Below, piece by piece: positions 1 to 9,192 of a DNA stretch of 64,000 bases; position 1 is the stretch's first letter; every line of letters begins with the position of its first letter. The DNA is taken from the NCBI GenBank assembly GCA_021817945.1, contig JAKAFL010000001.1, positions 1-64,000 on the forward strand. Reading direction: 5' to 3'. Made by a program: the position numbers and the translations under genes. Below the pieces are notes generated by a model, which was not told the DNA's origin, searched no databases, and saw only the letters and a list, made by a program, of their open reading frames with translations. This DNA is from a bacterium. Lineage in GTDB: Bacteria; Verrucomicrobiota; Verrucomicrobiia; Limisphaerales; UBA11358.

Positions 1-80
1 GCGGTGCGGAAAGACTCGCGCACGAGGTAGGAGACGTAGGTTTTGCCTTTGCGTGAGGATTTGGTGGCTTGAACGAACAC
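1..80 (-). CDS. Transposase, N-terminal fragment (cut by window edge)
   Basis: Translating the minus strand from a GTG at position 80 gives MFVQATKSSRKGKTYVSYLV and a few more residues before the window ends. The short basic opening followed by a GKTYVSYLVRES-like stretch resembles the start of IS1634/IS4-type transposases. That is recognition from memory, with no catalytic motif visible. It was missed by the ORF track because it is partial. The rest of the protein and the far end of the element lie outside the window, so completeness cannot be judged. Confidence 0.5.
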   Translation of the reverse strand, partial: MFVQATKSSRKGKTYVSYLVRESFRT

Positions 81-271
81 GAGCTACAGAATAAACGCAA
101 TAAACGGGCATTGCAAGAACAATATTGTCATTAATTAATATATTACTTGCTACAAAAATGCGCTTTTATTGGCCTTTTGTGATTTTTTGGGGGAAGTCAG
201 GCTAACCGTGGCCTTGGGCTTCGTTTCGGCTCAGTTACAGGATTTGGCAAACCTGCGCCTAAAGGAAATAA
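81..271. other. AT-rich intergenic stretch beside the transposase fragment
   Basis: No gene is seen here. The stretch is clearly richer in A+T than its surroundings and contains the perfect 10-bp palindromes ACAATATTGT (119-128) and ATTAATTAAT (130-139). If the transposase call is right, the terminal inverted repeat of the element should fall in this interval, but it cannot be defined without the other end. Confidence 0.4.
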
Positions 272-1504
272 TCAGGGGATTTGGATGGCTCCTTTTTCAT
301 CCAGAAAGCGCAGGCTGGCAATGCGATTTCGACCCATTATAAGAATGAACAGGCCAAGCCAGGATGTGGATGCAATAATCGCCGTGATGGGCAACATGCC
401 ATGAGAGTTTGTCATGCCAACGATGGCGGAGGCAAGGCCGGAGACGCCAATTTGGAGAAAGCCCAGCATGGCGGCGGCGCTGCCGATGTTATGATCAAAA
501 GGAACAAGCGCCAAAGCGGCGGCATTGGGAAAAGCCAGTCCCAAGCTGGAAAGGATGAGGAATAAAAGCGCGAGGGTTGTAGCCAAACCCAGCCAGTGAC
601 AAAAGGTTCCAGCCAGAAGCAGCATCGCGCAGGGACATTCCACCCACAGGGCGCCCTTGAAAATCTGGACGCTTGTGAATTTTCGCAGTAGAACCACGTT
701 GATTTGGTTGCTGCCTATGAAACCTACGGCAAGCCCGGCGAAGATGATGCCAAATAATCGTGAGCTTACGTGAAAAACCTCCATGAAGATGATTGGGGAT
801 GCAGCGACATACACCAGCAATCCCGAAAAGGCGAACGAGCCTGAGAGGGTAAAAACGGTGAACTGTGGTTCCATAAGGACTTCGATAAAATTTCTAAGAA
901 CAGGCAGTGGATGAAGAGAAATATCAGGGTCGGCCTGATGGCCTTCAGGCAGGAACCAAAAAACCAAGGCTAGATTCAGGATCGCCACAAAAGCCAAAAT
1001 GGCAAAAACCAACTGCCACCCGAAATGAATGGCAACAAATGCACCCACGGTGGGGGCCAGCAAAGGGGACACACCAAGGATGAGAATAAGGAGGGAGATG
1101 ATTTTTGCGGTTTCCTGGACAGGAAAAAAGTCGCGCACCATGGCCATGGAAGCGACTTGCGCGCCGCATCCTCCCAAAGCCTGTAAAAAGCGCATGGCCA
1201 CGAGCCATCTTTCCGTTCTGGAGACCATGCACAGAAGCGACCCCGCAGCAAACAGAATCAATCCCGCATAAAGGGGCCGCTTGCGGCCAAAACGATCCAG
1301 CAACGGACCATAAATGAATTGACCGGCGGCCAAGCCTGCAAAATAGCTGGCCACGGAAAGGGAAACCCGCGCCGGAGTGGTATGCAGGCCTGCTGCGATC
1401 CTGGGAAATGCCGCGAGATACATGTCTATGGCAAATGGGCTCAGGGCAGAGAGCGATCCTAAAATAAAAATGGTAAGCGTGCGCCGGTGCTTGCTATGGG
1501 ACAT
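272..1504 (-). CDS. Bcr/CflA-type MFS drug exporter
   Basis: This is a predicted inner-membrane proton-driven exporter of the drug:H+ antiporter (Bcr/CflA) family, 410 aa, the usual length for a 12-helix MFS protein. The N-terminus has a helix with SPFAIDMYLAAFP, characteristic of Bcr/CflA proteins. It is followed by GPLLDRFGRKRPLYAGL, the conserved loop between helices 2 and 3. The rest alternates hydrophobic helices and short loops to a basic C-terminus. The ATG at 1504 is the first start in frame. The gene stands alone, with 178 nt to the end of the next leftward gene. The substrate cannot be read from sequence; members export bicyclomycin, chloramphenicol or sulfonamides, or cysteine and other metabolites. 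Confidence 0.88.
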   Translation of the reverse strand: MSHSKHRRTLTIFILGSLSALSPFAIDMYLAAFPRIAAGLHTTPARVSLSVASYFAGLAAGQFIYGPLLDRFGRKRPLYAGLILFAAGSLLCMVSRTERWLVAMRFLQALGGCGAQVASMAMVRDFFPVQETAKIISLLILILGVSPLLAPTVGAFVAIHFGWQLVFAILAFVAILNLALVFWFLPEGHQADPDISLHPLPVLRNFIEVLMEPQFTVFTLSGSFAFSGLLVYVAASPIIFMEVFHVSSRLFGIIFAGLAVGFIGSNQINVVLLRKFTSVQIFKGALWVECPCAMLLLAGTFCHWLGLATTLALLFLILSSLGLAFPNAAALALVPFDHNIGSAAAMLGFLQIGVSGLASAIVGMTNSHGMLPITAIIASTSWLGLFILIMGRNRIASLRFLDEKGAIQIP

Positions 1505-1682
1505 GTATTAAAGGGTTTCCTACCCGGGAATAATTTTTTGTAAAAGGAAGATTTGTCAGCCCTTTCCAGCCTACTCATGATGGCCCCAATCCGGCAAATT
1601 TGAAGCCAACATGTGAATGAAATAGGGTGGTGAGCCGGTCAAATGGACGGTCGTAAAACTATTTGATGTTCGGAGGGGCCTG

Positions 1683-2210
1683 CTATTCCGAGCTGTTTTG
1701 AAGGTTTTGCAAATCCTCGGCAAGGAACTGGGTCACGTCCTTGAAGCGTTCGATGTTTTCAGGGGCGATTTTCATCAGTGTTTTATGAGCCTCCAGGCTT
1801 GTGCGGGTAATTTGTTCGTGAGTGGGCTGGCTGGTCTCGGGATCGCAAGGGGCTGGAGCCATGCCCCCCGGCAGGGTTGCCTCGCCCATGGTTATTTTGA
1901 ACAGGTTGGCCGCCCCCAGGTTTTCCAGGAGCTCCCGCACCCGGTCATTGACATTGATCAACTCAACGCAGCCATTCGAGTCCTTTCCATCTGGATTGAG
2001 TTTCATGCCAAATCCTGCCAGCACGCCCAAAAAAGTGCTATCCATCAAAACGCACTTTTGAAGCTCAATTTTGAACCGGCCATATCCTTTCTGGAGCAGT
2101 TTTTCCAGCAAGGTCTGGAATTCCGGACTGGAGGCAAAGTTCGCCCTTCCGCCGATGCGAATCCATGCTTCGTTTTTACCCACCCATACCTCCAAATTGG
2201 CCGATGACAT
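1683..2210 (-). CDS. STAS-domain protein (anti-sigma-factor antagonist-like)
   Basis: A cytoplasmic regulatory protein of about 175 aa. Residues 1-100 form a STAS domain related to SpoIIAA/RsbV. The segment KCVLMDSTFLGVLAGFG carries the DS(S/T) site that partner-switching kinases phosphorylate in this family. A charged helical C-terminal extension of about 75 aa is not part of the STAS fold. I chose the ATG at 2210, preceded by AAGGA, because the ORF-track start at 2288 runs into holA and adds a Cys-rich non-STAS leader. The start lies 16 nt after the holA stop, so co-transcription is likely. No partner kinase or sigma factor is nearby, so its target is unknown. Confidence 0.8.
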   Translation of the reverse strand: MSSANLEVWVGKNEAWIRIGGRANFASSPEFQTLLEKLLQKGYGRFKIELQKCVLMDSTFLGVLAGFGMKLNPDGKDSNGCVELINVNDRVRELLENLGAANLFKITMGEATLPGGMAPAPCDPETSQPTHEQITRTSLEAHKTLMKIAPENIERFKDVTQFLAEDLQNLQNSSE

Positions 2211-2226
2211 GATTTTCCTTTTGATT

Positions 2227-3354
2227 TCAAATTGCAGTCGGGGCTGATACGATTTGCACCAGCGAGTGTTGCAGCAACATGGATTCATCGAGTCCGCTCG
2301 AAACCATTCGTTGGTTGCACCTCAGCAAAATCTCCATAGCCCTGACCAGTTCTGTTGATGTATAGTTTTTGACTTGAGCCACCGCTTTGTAAAGCACATA
2401 AGGATTGATGGCGAGGGGGTTGAATTTTTTGTCCTCGGGGAGTTGATCCGCTGGCACGCGGGCCAACTGGTTTTTGAATTGGGAATAGTCATGGGTGGGC
2501 TTGATCCACCCTTCCTTGACCATTTCCTTGACCAGGATCATGGATCGAATTTTACCAATCAACCCGTATAATAGCCCTATTTCACTCTTGTCCCGGTCAA
2601 ATTTAGCCTCCCATAGCTCCTCATCCAGGCGTTTCAAGAGGTTGGCCAGTTTTCTTTCACCCAATGCATCCCCCAGCGCAAAAGCTCGTGCCGTCTTATT
2701 GCGGGAGCAAGCTTCCGTCACATCGTTTATTTCCACCTGGGCGCGATTTCCAATATAGAGGCACAATTTTTCCACTTCACTGTCGAGTTGGCGCGCGTTG
2801 GGCCCAACTCGGGCAAGTAGTTCTGCTAGAGCTTCTTCAGTTATTTTTTTATCGCATTTTTGAAATCCAGACCGGGCAGCCATTTCAGCCTGCGGAACCC
2901 ATTGTCCTCCGTCCACAGACCATGCCATGTGAGTCTCGATGGTGCCCAGTTTTTCCAAGGTCTTGTAGAATACCCGGCGTTTGTCCGCCTTGCCGGCACT
3001 GATGATGAGTCTCACACCTTTCCAGTCATGTTCCTTAAGCTCAACAGCCAATTCGCCCAGCGCATCCATCACGGCCTTGGATGATGCCGTTTTTTCTTCA
3101 CCCAGAAAATTGCAGTCCTTGAGCCATACTACCTTGCCATTGCCGAAAAACGGGAGGGTCTGAAGAGCTTCACGAAGTCGGCCAATGACTTTCATGGCCT
3201 CGCCGCTATTGCCTGCTGAGGCATCCAGAATTTCATGGTCCATCCCCCCCAAAGCTGCGCACCACTCCCCGAAAAGTGCCTTGGCAACTTGTTTCACGGC
3301 AAAATCATCGTCCCCGCAGATCAGCCGCAGGGTTGTGGCTGGGGTGGAGGACAT
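2227..3354 (-). CDS. holA: DNA polymerase III subunit delta
   Basis: The delta subunit of the clamp loader opens the beta sliding clamp for loading on primed DNA. The 375-aa product begins with TLRLICGDDDFAVKQVAKAL, typical of HolA (the G-x-(D/E) start of a degenerate AAA+ fold). It continues with KVVWLKDCNFLGEEK and the lid segment VGPNARQLDSEVEKLCLYIG. The C-terminal helical collar domain includes NPYVLYKAVAQVKNYT. Length is close to the family norm of about 340 aa. The gene starts 2 nt after the stop of the preceding nuclease-family gene and is followed closely by the STAS gene, so the three probably form one transcript. Confidence 0.92.
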   Translation of the reverse strand: MSSTPATTLRLICGDDDFAVKQVAKALFGEWCAALGGMDHEILDASAGNSGEAMKVIGRLREALQTLPFFGNGKVVWLKDCNFLGEEKTASSKAVMDALGELAVELKEHDWKGVRLIISAGKADKRRVFYKTLEKLGTIETHMAWSVDGGQWVPQAEMAARSGFQKCDKKITEEALAELLARVGPNARQLDSEVEKLCLYIGNRAQVEINDVTEACSRNKTARAFALGDALGERKLANLLKRLDEELWEAKFDRDKSEIGLLYGLIGKIRSMILVKEMVKEGWIKPTHDYSQFKNQLARVPADQLPEDKKFNPLAINPYVLYKAVAQVKNYTSTELVRAMEILLRCNQRMVSSGLDESMLLQHSLVQIVSAPTAI

Positions 3355-3356
3355 TT

Positions 3357-3815
3357 TTATTCCGATTCCGGTCCTGATTCGTTCATTTTTTCGAGGACCT
3401 CACTCATGTCTTCCAGTTGTTCAAAAAGTCGGCCCACCACAAATATGGGTTTTTTCTGAGCCGCAGCCAGGGCCAGGCAGTCGCTGGGCCGCGCATCCAA
3501 TTCCACGATCTTTCTCTCGGTGTGCAATTCGTTCTGCTGTTGCAGTATCAAACGGGCGAAATAGGTGGAATTTTTCAGGTCGGTGATGATCACTCGCTCC
3601 ACACTGATGCCAAAACCCATGAAAACGCGATTGATCAGGTCATGGGTAAGGGGCCTTTCCTTGGGCGTGTCCCGAAGAAACATGCCAATGATGGAACCCA
3701 TTTGAGGTTCGATCTGAATGACAAAAACTTTTTGCTCATTGCCGACAAACAAGGCGCAACTGCTGTTTGCCGGCAAAATACCCCGGATATCCACCTTCAC
3801 CACGTCCTGTTTCAT
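3357..3815 (-). CDS. Bifunctional nuclease family protein (DUF151/BFN)
   Basis: A small (152 aa) soluble protein of the DUF151 family. The family includes plant bifunctional nucleases and is widespread in bacteria without a settled role. Diagnostic segments are VFVIQIEPQMGSIIGMFL, RPLTHDLINRVFMGFG and the core ELDARPSDCLALAAAQKKPI, where the ARPSDA(C)-ALA motif is the family hallmark. No signal peptide or membrane segment is present. It lies directly before holA (2-nt gap), which hints at an information-processing role but does not prove one. Confidence 0.88.
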   Translation of the reverse strand: MKQDVVKVDIRGILPANSSCALFVGNEQKVFVIQIEPQMGSIIGMFLRDTPKERPLTHDLINRVFMGFGISVERVIITDLKNSTYFARLILQQQNELHTERKIVELDARPSDCLALAAAQKKPIFVVGRLFEQLEDMSEVLEKMNESGPESE

Positions 3816-3941
3816 GAGATCAAGTTACGCTGGACAGCGGGAAAAACAAGCACTCCTTCGCCTAAAAACCCCGGGGCTACGCCATATTGGACGGAGCTTC
3901 CAACCGTGGATGGATCACGGAATTTCCGCTGCTTTTCCACT

Positions 3942-5036
3942 TTACCATTGTCCATAACGATTATAGGGAAGGGTGTAATGGGTTGGATAAATCAGGTAAA
4001 CGGTGTTTTGGGAGGTTGCCCAGGCTTCTTTTACTGCTTGGCGGGAATAAATCCGGCGAATGGAATGCCTTTTGGTGTCTGTGGCAGGATCGTTGCAAAC
4101 CACGTCCCCGGTGGGGGTGAACCCTATGCAAACCAGCAAATGCCCATTACCCGTGTCCGTACGCCCTTTTTCCAACAAATTCCAGCGTGCAGAAAGGATC
4201 ACCGGCACGTCCGCTGTTATCCAATCTTCTAATTCACTTAGGTCGTCCAAGCGGGTCACGATCGCGCGCATTCCGGGAAAGCTTCCAGCGTAGGCCGTAT
4301 TCATGGGCCAGTTGCCAAATCCGGAATAATCCTCGTCATAAACCAATCCCGCCACTTCAGGCACCCCATGGTTCAGTTCAGGCCGGTCCAAGACCTCGGC
4401 CCAATGATCCATAACCATGCTGATGGAGGCGGGGCTGCACCAGCCATGACTCCCTGCATAGCCATTTTCACTCCTTTCTGGTGTGGGGATGATGATTCCC
4501 CAAGCAGCGTGGTTGGCCGGATGGCTGGGTGGTTTTGAATGGGTGTTGCTTAGACTCAACCCCAGATAGGTCAGGCGCGGCAGATTTTCCCGGCTGCCTT
4601 CCAGACGCACACGTACCTGTAGGTTGGTTGAAAAACCATTCAGTATCAAGGTGTCGGTCGCCACCATGCCGTCTGCATCCTCCTGCCCGGGCACGCTGGT
4701 GCGCTTGAATAAAATATTGTCCGGGCTCCAACGAGCCATGGTGTAGTAGCGCGTGGCATGTCCGGAGACGAAGGTCCGGGCCTGAATTTCCAGCCCCGAA
4801 CCGGGCGGCGCCTGGGCATTCCAGGACACGACCAATTCATTCCAGTCCAGCGGAGTGGTGATGGGCTGCGATTCCAAAAGGCAGGTGCCATCGGCGAGCA
4901 AGGTTTTGGAAAATTGCGAAAAGTCATCCACGCCAATGAAATGGCTGAAGCGCTCCGCACGGTCGTGAGTGTGGGTGGCGCAGCCACCCAGAAGCAAGGC
5001 CACCGCAAAAGCCATCCAGTAAAACCTTGGAACCAT
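3942..5036 (-). CDS. C39-like peptidase-fold lipoprotein
   Basis: A probable exported lipoprotein of 364 aa. The N-terminus MVPRFYWMAFAVALLLGGC ends in a clear lipobox (LGGC). Residues 25-190 are beta-rich and unrecognised. The C-terminal half resembles the C39_2 papain-like fold: SHGWCSPASISMVMDHW carries the candidate nucleophile Cys, and GNGHLLVCIGFTPTGDVVCN the candidate His and downstream Asn/Asp. Such proteins may be peptidases or catalytically altered relatives; the substrate is unknown. The gene follows metH by 122 nt and precedes the BFN gene by 126 nt on the same strand. There is no ABC transporter or bacteriocin gene nearby, so a leader-processing role like that of C39 exporters is unlikely. 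Confidence 0.75.
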   Translation of the reverse strand: MVPRFYWMAFAVALLLGGCATHTHDRAERFSHFIGVDDFSQFSKTLLADGTCLLESQPITTPLDWNELVVSWNAQAPPGSGLEIQARTFVSGHATRYYTMARWSPDNILFKRTSVPGQEDADGMVATDTLILNGFSTNLQVRVRLEGSRENLPRLTYLGLSLSNTHSKPPSHPANHAAWGIIIPTPERSENGYAGSHGWCSPASISMVMDHWAEVLDRPELNHGVPEVAGLVYDEDYSGFGNWPMNTAYAGSFPGMRAIVTRLDDLSELEDWITADVPVILSARWNLLEKGRTDTGNGHLLVCIGFTPTGDVVCNDPATDTKRHSIRRIYSRQAVKEAWATSQNTVYLIYPTHYTLPYNRYGQW

Positions 5037-5158
5037 GGTTTCACAAAATATCCCAAGCCGCCGTCAGCTTGTCCAGTCCAGCGTGCGCCCGGCAGCAGAC
5101 CCGCGTCCGGAAATTCTCAATGTGGCAGTCCCTGCTGTTTCACCCGGCCCGGTTTGTC

Positions 5159-8100
5159 TCATCCGGGGGTGTAATTCAGCCAGGGTCCCAGCCATCGTTC
5201 CATTTCGGTCAGGGATTTGTTTTTGCGCAGGGAAATATCCTCCACCTGATCCCGGCCCAGTTTGCCCACGGCAAAATATTTGGATGCCGGATGGGCAAAA
5301 TAAATTCCACAAACCGAGGCGCCGGGCCACATTGCAAAACTTTCAGTCAATTGAATGCCGGTTGTTCGTTCCGCATCCAGCAATTTCCAAAGGGTGTCTT
5401 TTTCCGTATGATCCGGGCAGGCTGGATACCCGGGCGCAGGCCGGATTCCGCGGTATTTTTCCTGTATCAAATCCTGAGGGGACAAGTTTTCGGTTGCGCC
5501 GAATCCCCAATCTTTCCTGGCTCGCAGGTGCATGGCCTCCGCGTAGGCTTCCGCCAGCCGGTCTGCCAGCGCTTCGAGCAGGATGGCATTATAATCATCG
5601 TGGTTTTTCTTGAAGCTTTCCACTCGTTCCTTGGTTTCAATCCCGGAAGTGACCGCAAATGCCCCCAGATAATCTGGAAGGCCGACCGGGGCAATGAAAT
5701 CTGCCAGGCACCAATTGGGCGTGTCATCTTCCTTGTTCATCTGCTGCCTCAGGAAATGAAGGGTATGCAACGGTTTTAAACGCTGTTCATCCCCAAACAC
5801 CTGCACGCTGTCCCCCGCACGGTTCGCTGGAAAAAATCCCAGCACCCCACGTGGGGTGATCCATTCCTCGGTAATCATGCGCTCCAGCATGGTCTGGGCG
5901 TCTGCATACAATTTGCGCGCCTCTTCGCCATGTTTTTCATGCTGCAAAATGGACGGGTAAACACCTCGCAATTCCCAACTGTGAAAAAAGGGCGTCCAGT
6001 CCATGTAGGGCACGAGGTCTGCCAGACGAATGCCACTATCCGGTCTCACTCCTGTGAAAGCGGGCTTGGGCAGGTCGTTGTAGAGCAGGGCGGGCGCCTT
6101 GGCTCGCGCATCTTTCAAACTCAATAGGCTCACCCGAGATTTGCCATGGCGTGATCGCAATTTGTCATATTCATCGCGCAGTTGCCGGACAAAAGGCGCC
6201 TTTCCATCCGTGCTCAACAGGCTGCTGGTCACCGGCACGGCGCGCGAGGCATCCAGCACATGAACAACAGGCTCGCTGTAATGGGGGGCAATTTTCACGG
6301 CGGTGTGCTCCTTGTTGGTCGTGGCTCCCCCGATCAACAAGGGGATTTTTAATTTCAACCGCTCCATTTCCCGGGCTACATGAGCCATTTCATCCAGCGA
6401 CGGGGTGATCAACCCGCTTAGCCCAATGATGTCCGCGTTTTCCTGCCGCGCTTTTTCGAGGATTTTTTCACAGGGCACCATCACTCCCATGTCTATTACT
6501 TCATAATTGTTGCAGGCTAGCACCACTCCCACGATGTTTTTGCCGATGTCATGCACATCCCCTTTCACCGTGGCCAGCACCACTTTGCCCTGGGCCCTCG
6601 GTTTTTCTCCACGCGCCGCCATCGCGGCTTTTTCTGCCTCCATGTGTGGCGTGAGGAATGCCACGGATTTTTTCATTACGCGCGCTGATTTCACCACTTG
6701 GGGCAGGAACATTTTGCCTGCACCGAATAAATCACCCACCACGCTCATGCCTGCCATCAGGGGGCCTTCGATGACGAGCAGCGGGCGTCCGTATTTCACC
6801 CGGGCTTCCTCTGTGTCTTCCTCTATGTGGGTGTCAATGCCTTTGACCAGAGAGTGGGTGAGGCGTTCTTCCACTGTGCCTCGCCGCCATTCCTCCGTGG
6901 TTTTCTTGTCCGCAGCAACCGGTCCCGTGCCTGACGATTTAATGCTTTCACCAAAGGCTACCAGCCGCTCCGTGGCATCGGGCCGACGGTTCAGCAAAAC
7001 ATCCTCCACCAAAACTTTTAATTCCGGCTGGATTTCCTCGTAAACCTCCAGCATCCCTGCATTGACAATACCCATATCCATTCCAGCGCCAATGGCGTGG
7101 AAGAGAAAGGCGCTGTGCATGGCTTCCCTCACGGGATTGTTGCCTCGGAAACCAAAGGAAACGTTGGACACTCCACCACTGACCTTGGCGTGTGGAAGGT
7201 TTTTTTTGATCCAGCGTGTGGCTTCGATGAAGTCCACCGCGTAGTTGTTGTGTTCTTCAATACCTGTTCCCACTGTCAGGATATTGGGGTCAAACACGAT
7301 GTCTTCCGGCGGAAAGCCCACCTCCTGCACCAAAATGCGATAGGCGCGTTCACATATTCGGATTTTATCCTGGTAGGTCGCCGCCTGACCTTGTTCATCA
7401 AAGGCCATCACCACCACCGCAGCCCCGTATTTCAAGACCGTTTTCGCCTGTTCACGAAAACGTTCCTCCCCTTCCTTCAAGGAAATGGAATTAACCAGTC
7501 CTTTGCCTTGCAAGCATTTAAGGCCCGCTTCAATTACAACCCACTTGGATGAGTCCACCATGAAAGGCACTTTGGCCACCTCAGGCTCGCTTGCCAGCAA
7601 GAGAAGGAACCGCGTCATGGCGGCCACCCCATCAATCATCCCTTCATCCATGCAAATATCAATGATGTTGGCCCCATTTTCCACCTGCTGGCGGGCGATC
7701 GCCACGGCCTCGTCAAATTTGCCCGCCTTGATCAGTCCGGCAAATTTGGGTGAACCTGCCACGTTGGTCCGTTCTCCAATCATGATAAATTGGCCAACCT
7801 GCTGGGTGAAGGGTTGGGAACCCGAAAGCCGCAGCGGTCGAGTTTCCTCAGGTGCTTGGAGTGTCTCGGGAAGCGGTTTTTCCCGGGCCGCAGGTAGTGA
7901 CAGTGTGCGTTGACCCTGAAGGGGCCTGAATTCCCTCGGATGCTTTCCTTCCAACGCCTTGGCTATCGCCGCGATGTGTTCCGGTGTGTTGCCGCAACAG
8001 CCGCCAGCAATATTCAACAATCCGCTGCCGGCAAATTCTCCCAGATGCCGCGCCATGTCTTCTGGTTGCAAATCAAAACCCGTGGGCGAGAGCGGGTTGG

Positions 8101-9001
8101 GCAATCCTGCATTGGGGTAACAGGAAATAGCCGTGTCTGCCTTTCCCGCCAGTTCGGCCAGGAAAGGACGCATTAAATCCGGACCTAATGAACAATTCAA
8201 ACCCACCGCCAGCGGCTTGACATGCTTGATCGCGTTCCAAAATGCTTCCACAGTCTGAGCGGATATCATTGTTTCCCCGCCACGACCCACCGCCGCAGAG
8301 ACCATGGTGGGCAGGTAAATGCCGTCTTTTTGAAAAACCTCGTTGATCGCCACCAGTGCGGCTTTGGCGTTCAAGGAATCAAAAATGGTTTCCAACAACA
8401 GCAAATCCACTCCTCCAGCCACCAGCGCGCGAATTTGATGCCTGTACGCCTGAACGACCTGGTCAAAGGTCGCCACTCTGAAACCCGCATCCTCCGCATC
8501 GGGTGAATTGGACAGTGACAAGGTCAACGGACCAATGGATCCCGCCACAAAGCGAGGCTTCCCGGTGGAGTTTCCCACCCTGTCGGCCCACTTTCTGCAT
8601 TGAAGCGCGGATTGCTGGTTGATTTCCCACGCCAAATCGTTCAGAAAGGGATTTTCAATGACTTCCTGATAAAATGCAGAGTCCTTTCGCCCGCCATGCT
8701 CGCGGGGATCATCCTTGAAAAACTCGCTTTGGCCGATGCTTGTGGCCGAAAATGTGTTGGTTTCGATCAAGTCCGCTCCCGCTTCCAAAAACCGGCGATG
8801 AATGTCCTCAATGGTCTCGGGTTGTGTCAGGGAATAGAGGTCCCCATTGTTTTTTAAATCCTTTTTGGAATCCTTGAATCTTTTACCCCGAATATCATCC
8901 TCGCCCAGCCCATAGGTGCGAATGGTTGTGCCCATGGCGCCATCAATAATCACAATGCGTTCGCCCAAGGCTTTAATCAACAAATCAACGTGGCTCGACA
9001 T
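5159..9001 (-). CDS. metH: Cobalamin-dependent methionine synthase
   Basis: Transfers the methyl group of 5-methyltetrahydrofolate through cobalamin to homocysteine, making methionine in the cytoplasm. At about 1280 aa it is full length. The homocysteine domain shows [10 protein letters not shown] and [11 protein letters not shown], the Zn-binding cysteines. The pterin domain begins near [13 protein letters not shown]. The B12 domain contains [12 protein letters not shown], the DxHxxG motif whose His ligates cobalt. The C-terminal reactivation domain includes [15 protein letters not shown], the S-adenosylmethionine-binding motif. I chose the ATG at 9001 over the upstream TTG at 9019; a GAGG lies 12 nt upstream. 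No cobalamin riboswitch is evident in the 191 nt between this start and ppdK. Confidence 0.97.
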   Translation of the reverse strand: MSSHVDLLIKALGERIVIIDGAMGTTIRTYGLGEDDIRGKRFKDSKKDLKNNGDLYSLTQPETIEDIHRRFLEAGADLIETNTFSATSIGQSEFFKDDPREHGGRKDSAFYQEVIENPFLNDLAWEINQQSALQCRKWADRVGNSTGKPRFVAGSIGPLTLSLSNSPDAEDAGFRVATFDQVVQAYRHQIRALVAGGVDLLLLETIFDSLNAKAALVAINEVFQKDGIYLPTMVSAAVGRGGETMISAQTVEAFWNAIKHVKPLAVGLNCSLGPDLMRPFLAELAGKADTAISCYPNAGLPNPLSPTGFDLQPEDMARHLGEFAGSGLLNIAGGCCGNTPEHIAAIAKALEGKHPREFRPLQGQRTLSLPAAREKPLPETLQAPEETRPLRLSGSQPFTQQVGQFIMIGERTNVAGSPKFAGLIKAGKFDEAVAIARQQVENGANIIDICMDEGMIDGVAAMTRFLLLLASEPEVAKVPFMVDSSKWVVIEAGLKCLQGKGLVNSISLKEGEERFREQAKTVLKYGAAVVVMAFDEQGQAATYQDKIRICERAYRILVQEVGFPPEDIVFDPNILTVGTGIEEHNNYAVDFIEATRWIKKNLPHAKVSGGVSNVSFGFRGNNPVREAMHSAFLFHAIGAGMDMGIVNAGMLEVYEEIQPELKVLVEDVLLNRRPDATERLVAFGESIKSSGTGPVAADKKTTEEWRRGTVEERLTHSLVKGIDTHIEEDTEEARVKYGRPLLVIEGPLMAGMSVVGDLFGAGKMFLPQVVKSARVMKKSVAFLTPHMEAEKAAMAARGEKPRAQGKVVLATVKGDVHDIGKNIVGVVLACNNYEVIDMGVMVPCEKILEKARQENADIIGLSGLITPSLDEMAHVAREMERLKLKIPLLIGGATTNKEHTAVKIAPHYSEPVVHVLDASRAVPVTSSLLSTDGKAPFVRQLRDEYDKLRSRHGKSRVSLLSLKDARAKAPALLYNDLPKPAFTGVRPDSGIRLADLVPYMDWTPFFHSWELRGVYPSILQHEKHGEEARKLYADAQTMLERMITEEWITPRGVLGFFPANRAGDSVQVFGDEQRLKPLHTLHFLRQQMNKEDDTPNWCLADFIAPVGLPDYLGAFAVTSGIETKERVESFKKNHDDYNAILLEALADRLAEAYAEAMHLRARKDWGFGATENLSPQDLIQEKYRGIRPAPGYPACPDHTEKDTLWKLLDAERTTGIQLTESFAMWPGASVCGIYFAHPASKYFAVGKLGRDQVEDISLRKNKSLTEMERWLGPWLNYTPG

Positions 9002-9090
9002 GCGGTTAAAATACCTCAAAAACAGGGCGTTTCAATTTAAAAATCAACATATCATGATTTGATGATGCGAGTGATTATCCTGTTTTTGAA

Positions 9091-9101
9091 TTGGTCACCA
9101 A
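9091..9101. promoter_or_regulatory. Palindrome TTGGTCACCAA, candidate operator
   Basis: A perfect 11-bp palindrome with a single central base lies in the divergent metH/ppdK intergenic region. A 7-bp inverted repeat, GCGAGTG (9067-9073) and CACTCGC (9110-9116), flanks it. The TTGGT/ACCAA half-sites resemble those bound by GntR-family regulators such as PdhR and FadR, although those normally have a wider spacer. A role in controlling ppdK or metH is inference. Confidence 0.35.
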
Positions 9102-9119
9102 AACGTTGCCACTCGCGGA

Positions 9120-9146
9120 TTGACTCTGAATAACGCTTTGTTAAAT
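9120..9146 (+). promoter_or_regulatory. Candidate sigma-70-type promoter for ppdK
   Basis: TTGACT (9120-9125) and TTAAAT (9141-9146) are separated by 15 nt, about 45 nt before the ppdK start. The spacing is short and the -10 match is only four of six, so this is a weak call. Confidence 0.3.
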
Positions 9147-9192
9147 TTACTTCTCTATTTTTCGTAACAATATTAACTGCACTGATTGAAAT

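Noticed and set aside
3417-4232. 271-aa plus-strand ORF across the nuclease-family and C39-like genes
   Set aside because: It overlaps two supported minus-strand genes and the gap between them, with no recognisable protein.
9002-9192. Cobalamin riboswitch before metH
   Set aside because: The region is only 191 nt, AT-rich, and shows no B12 box or the expected multi-stem core.
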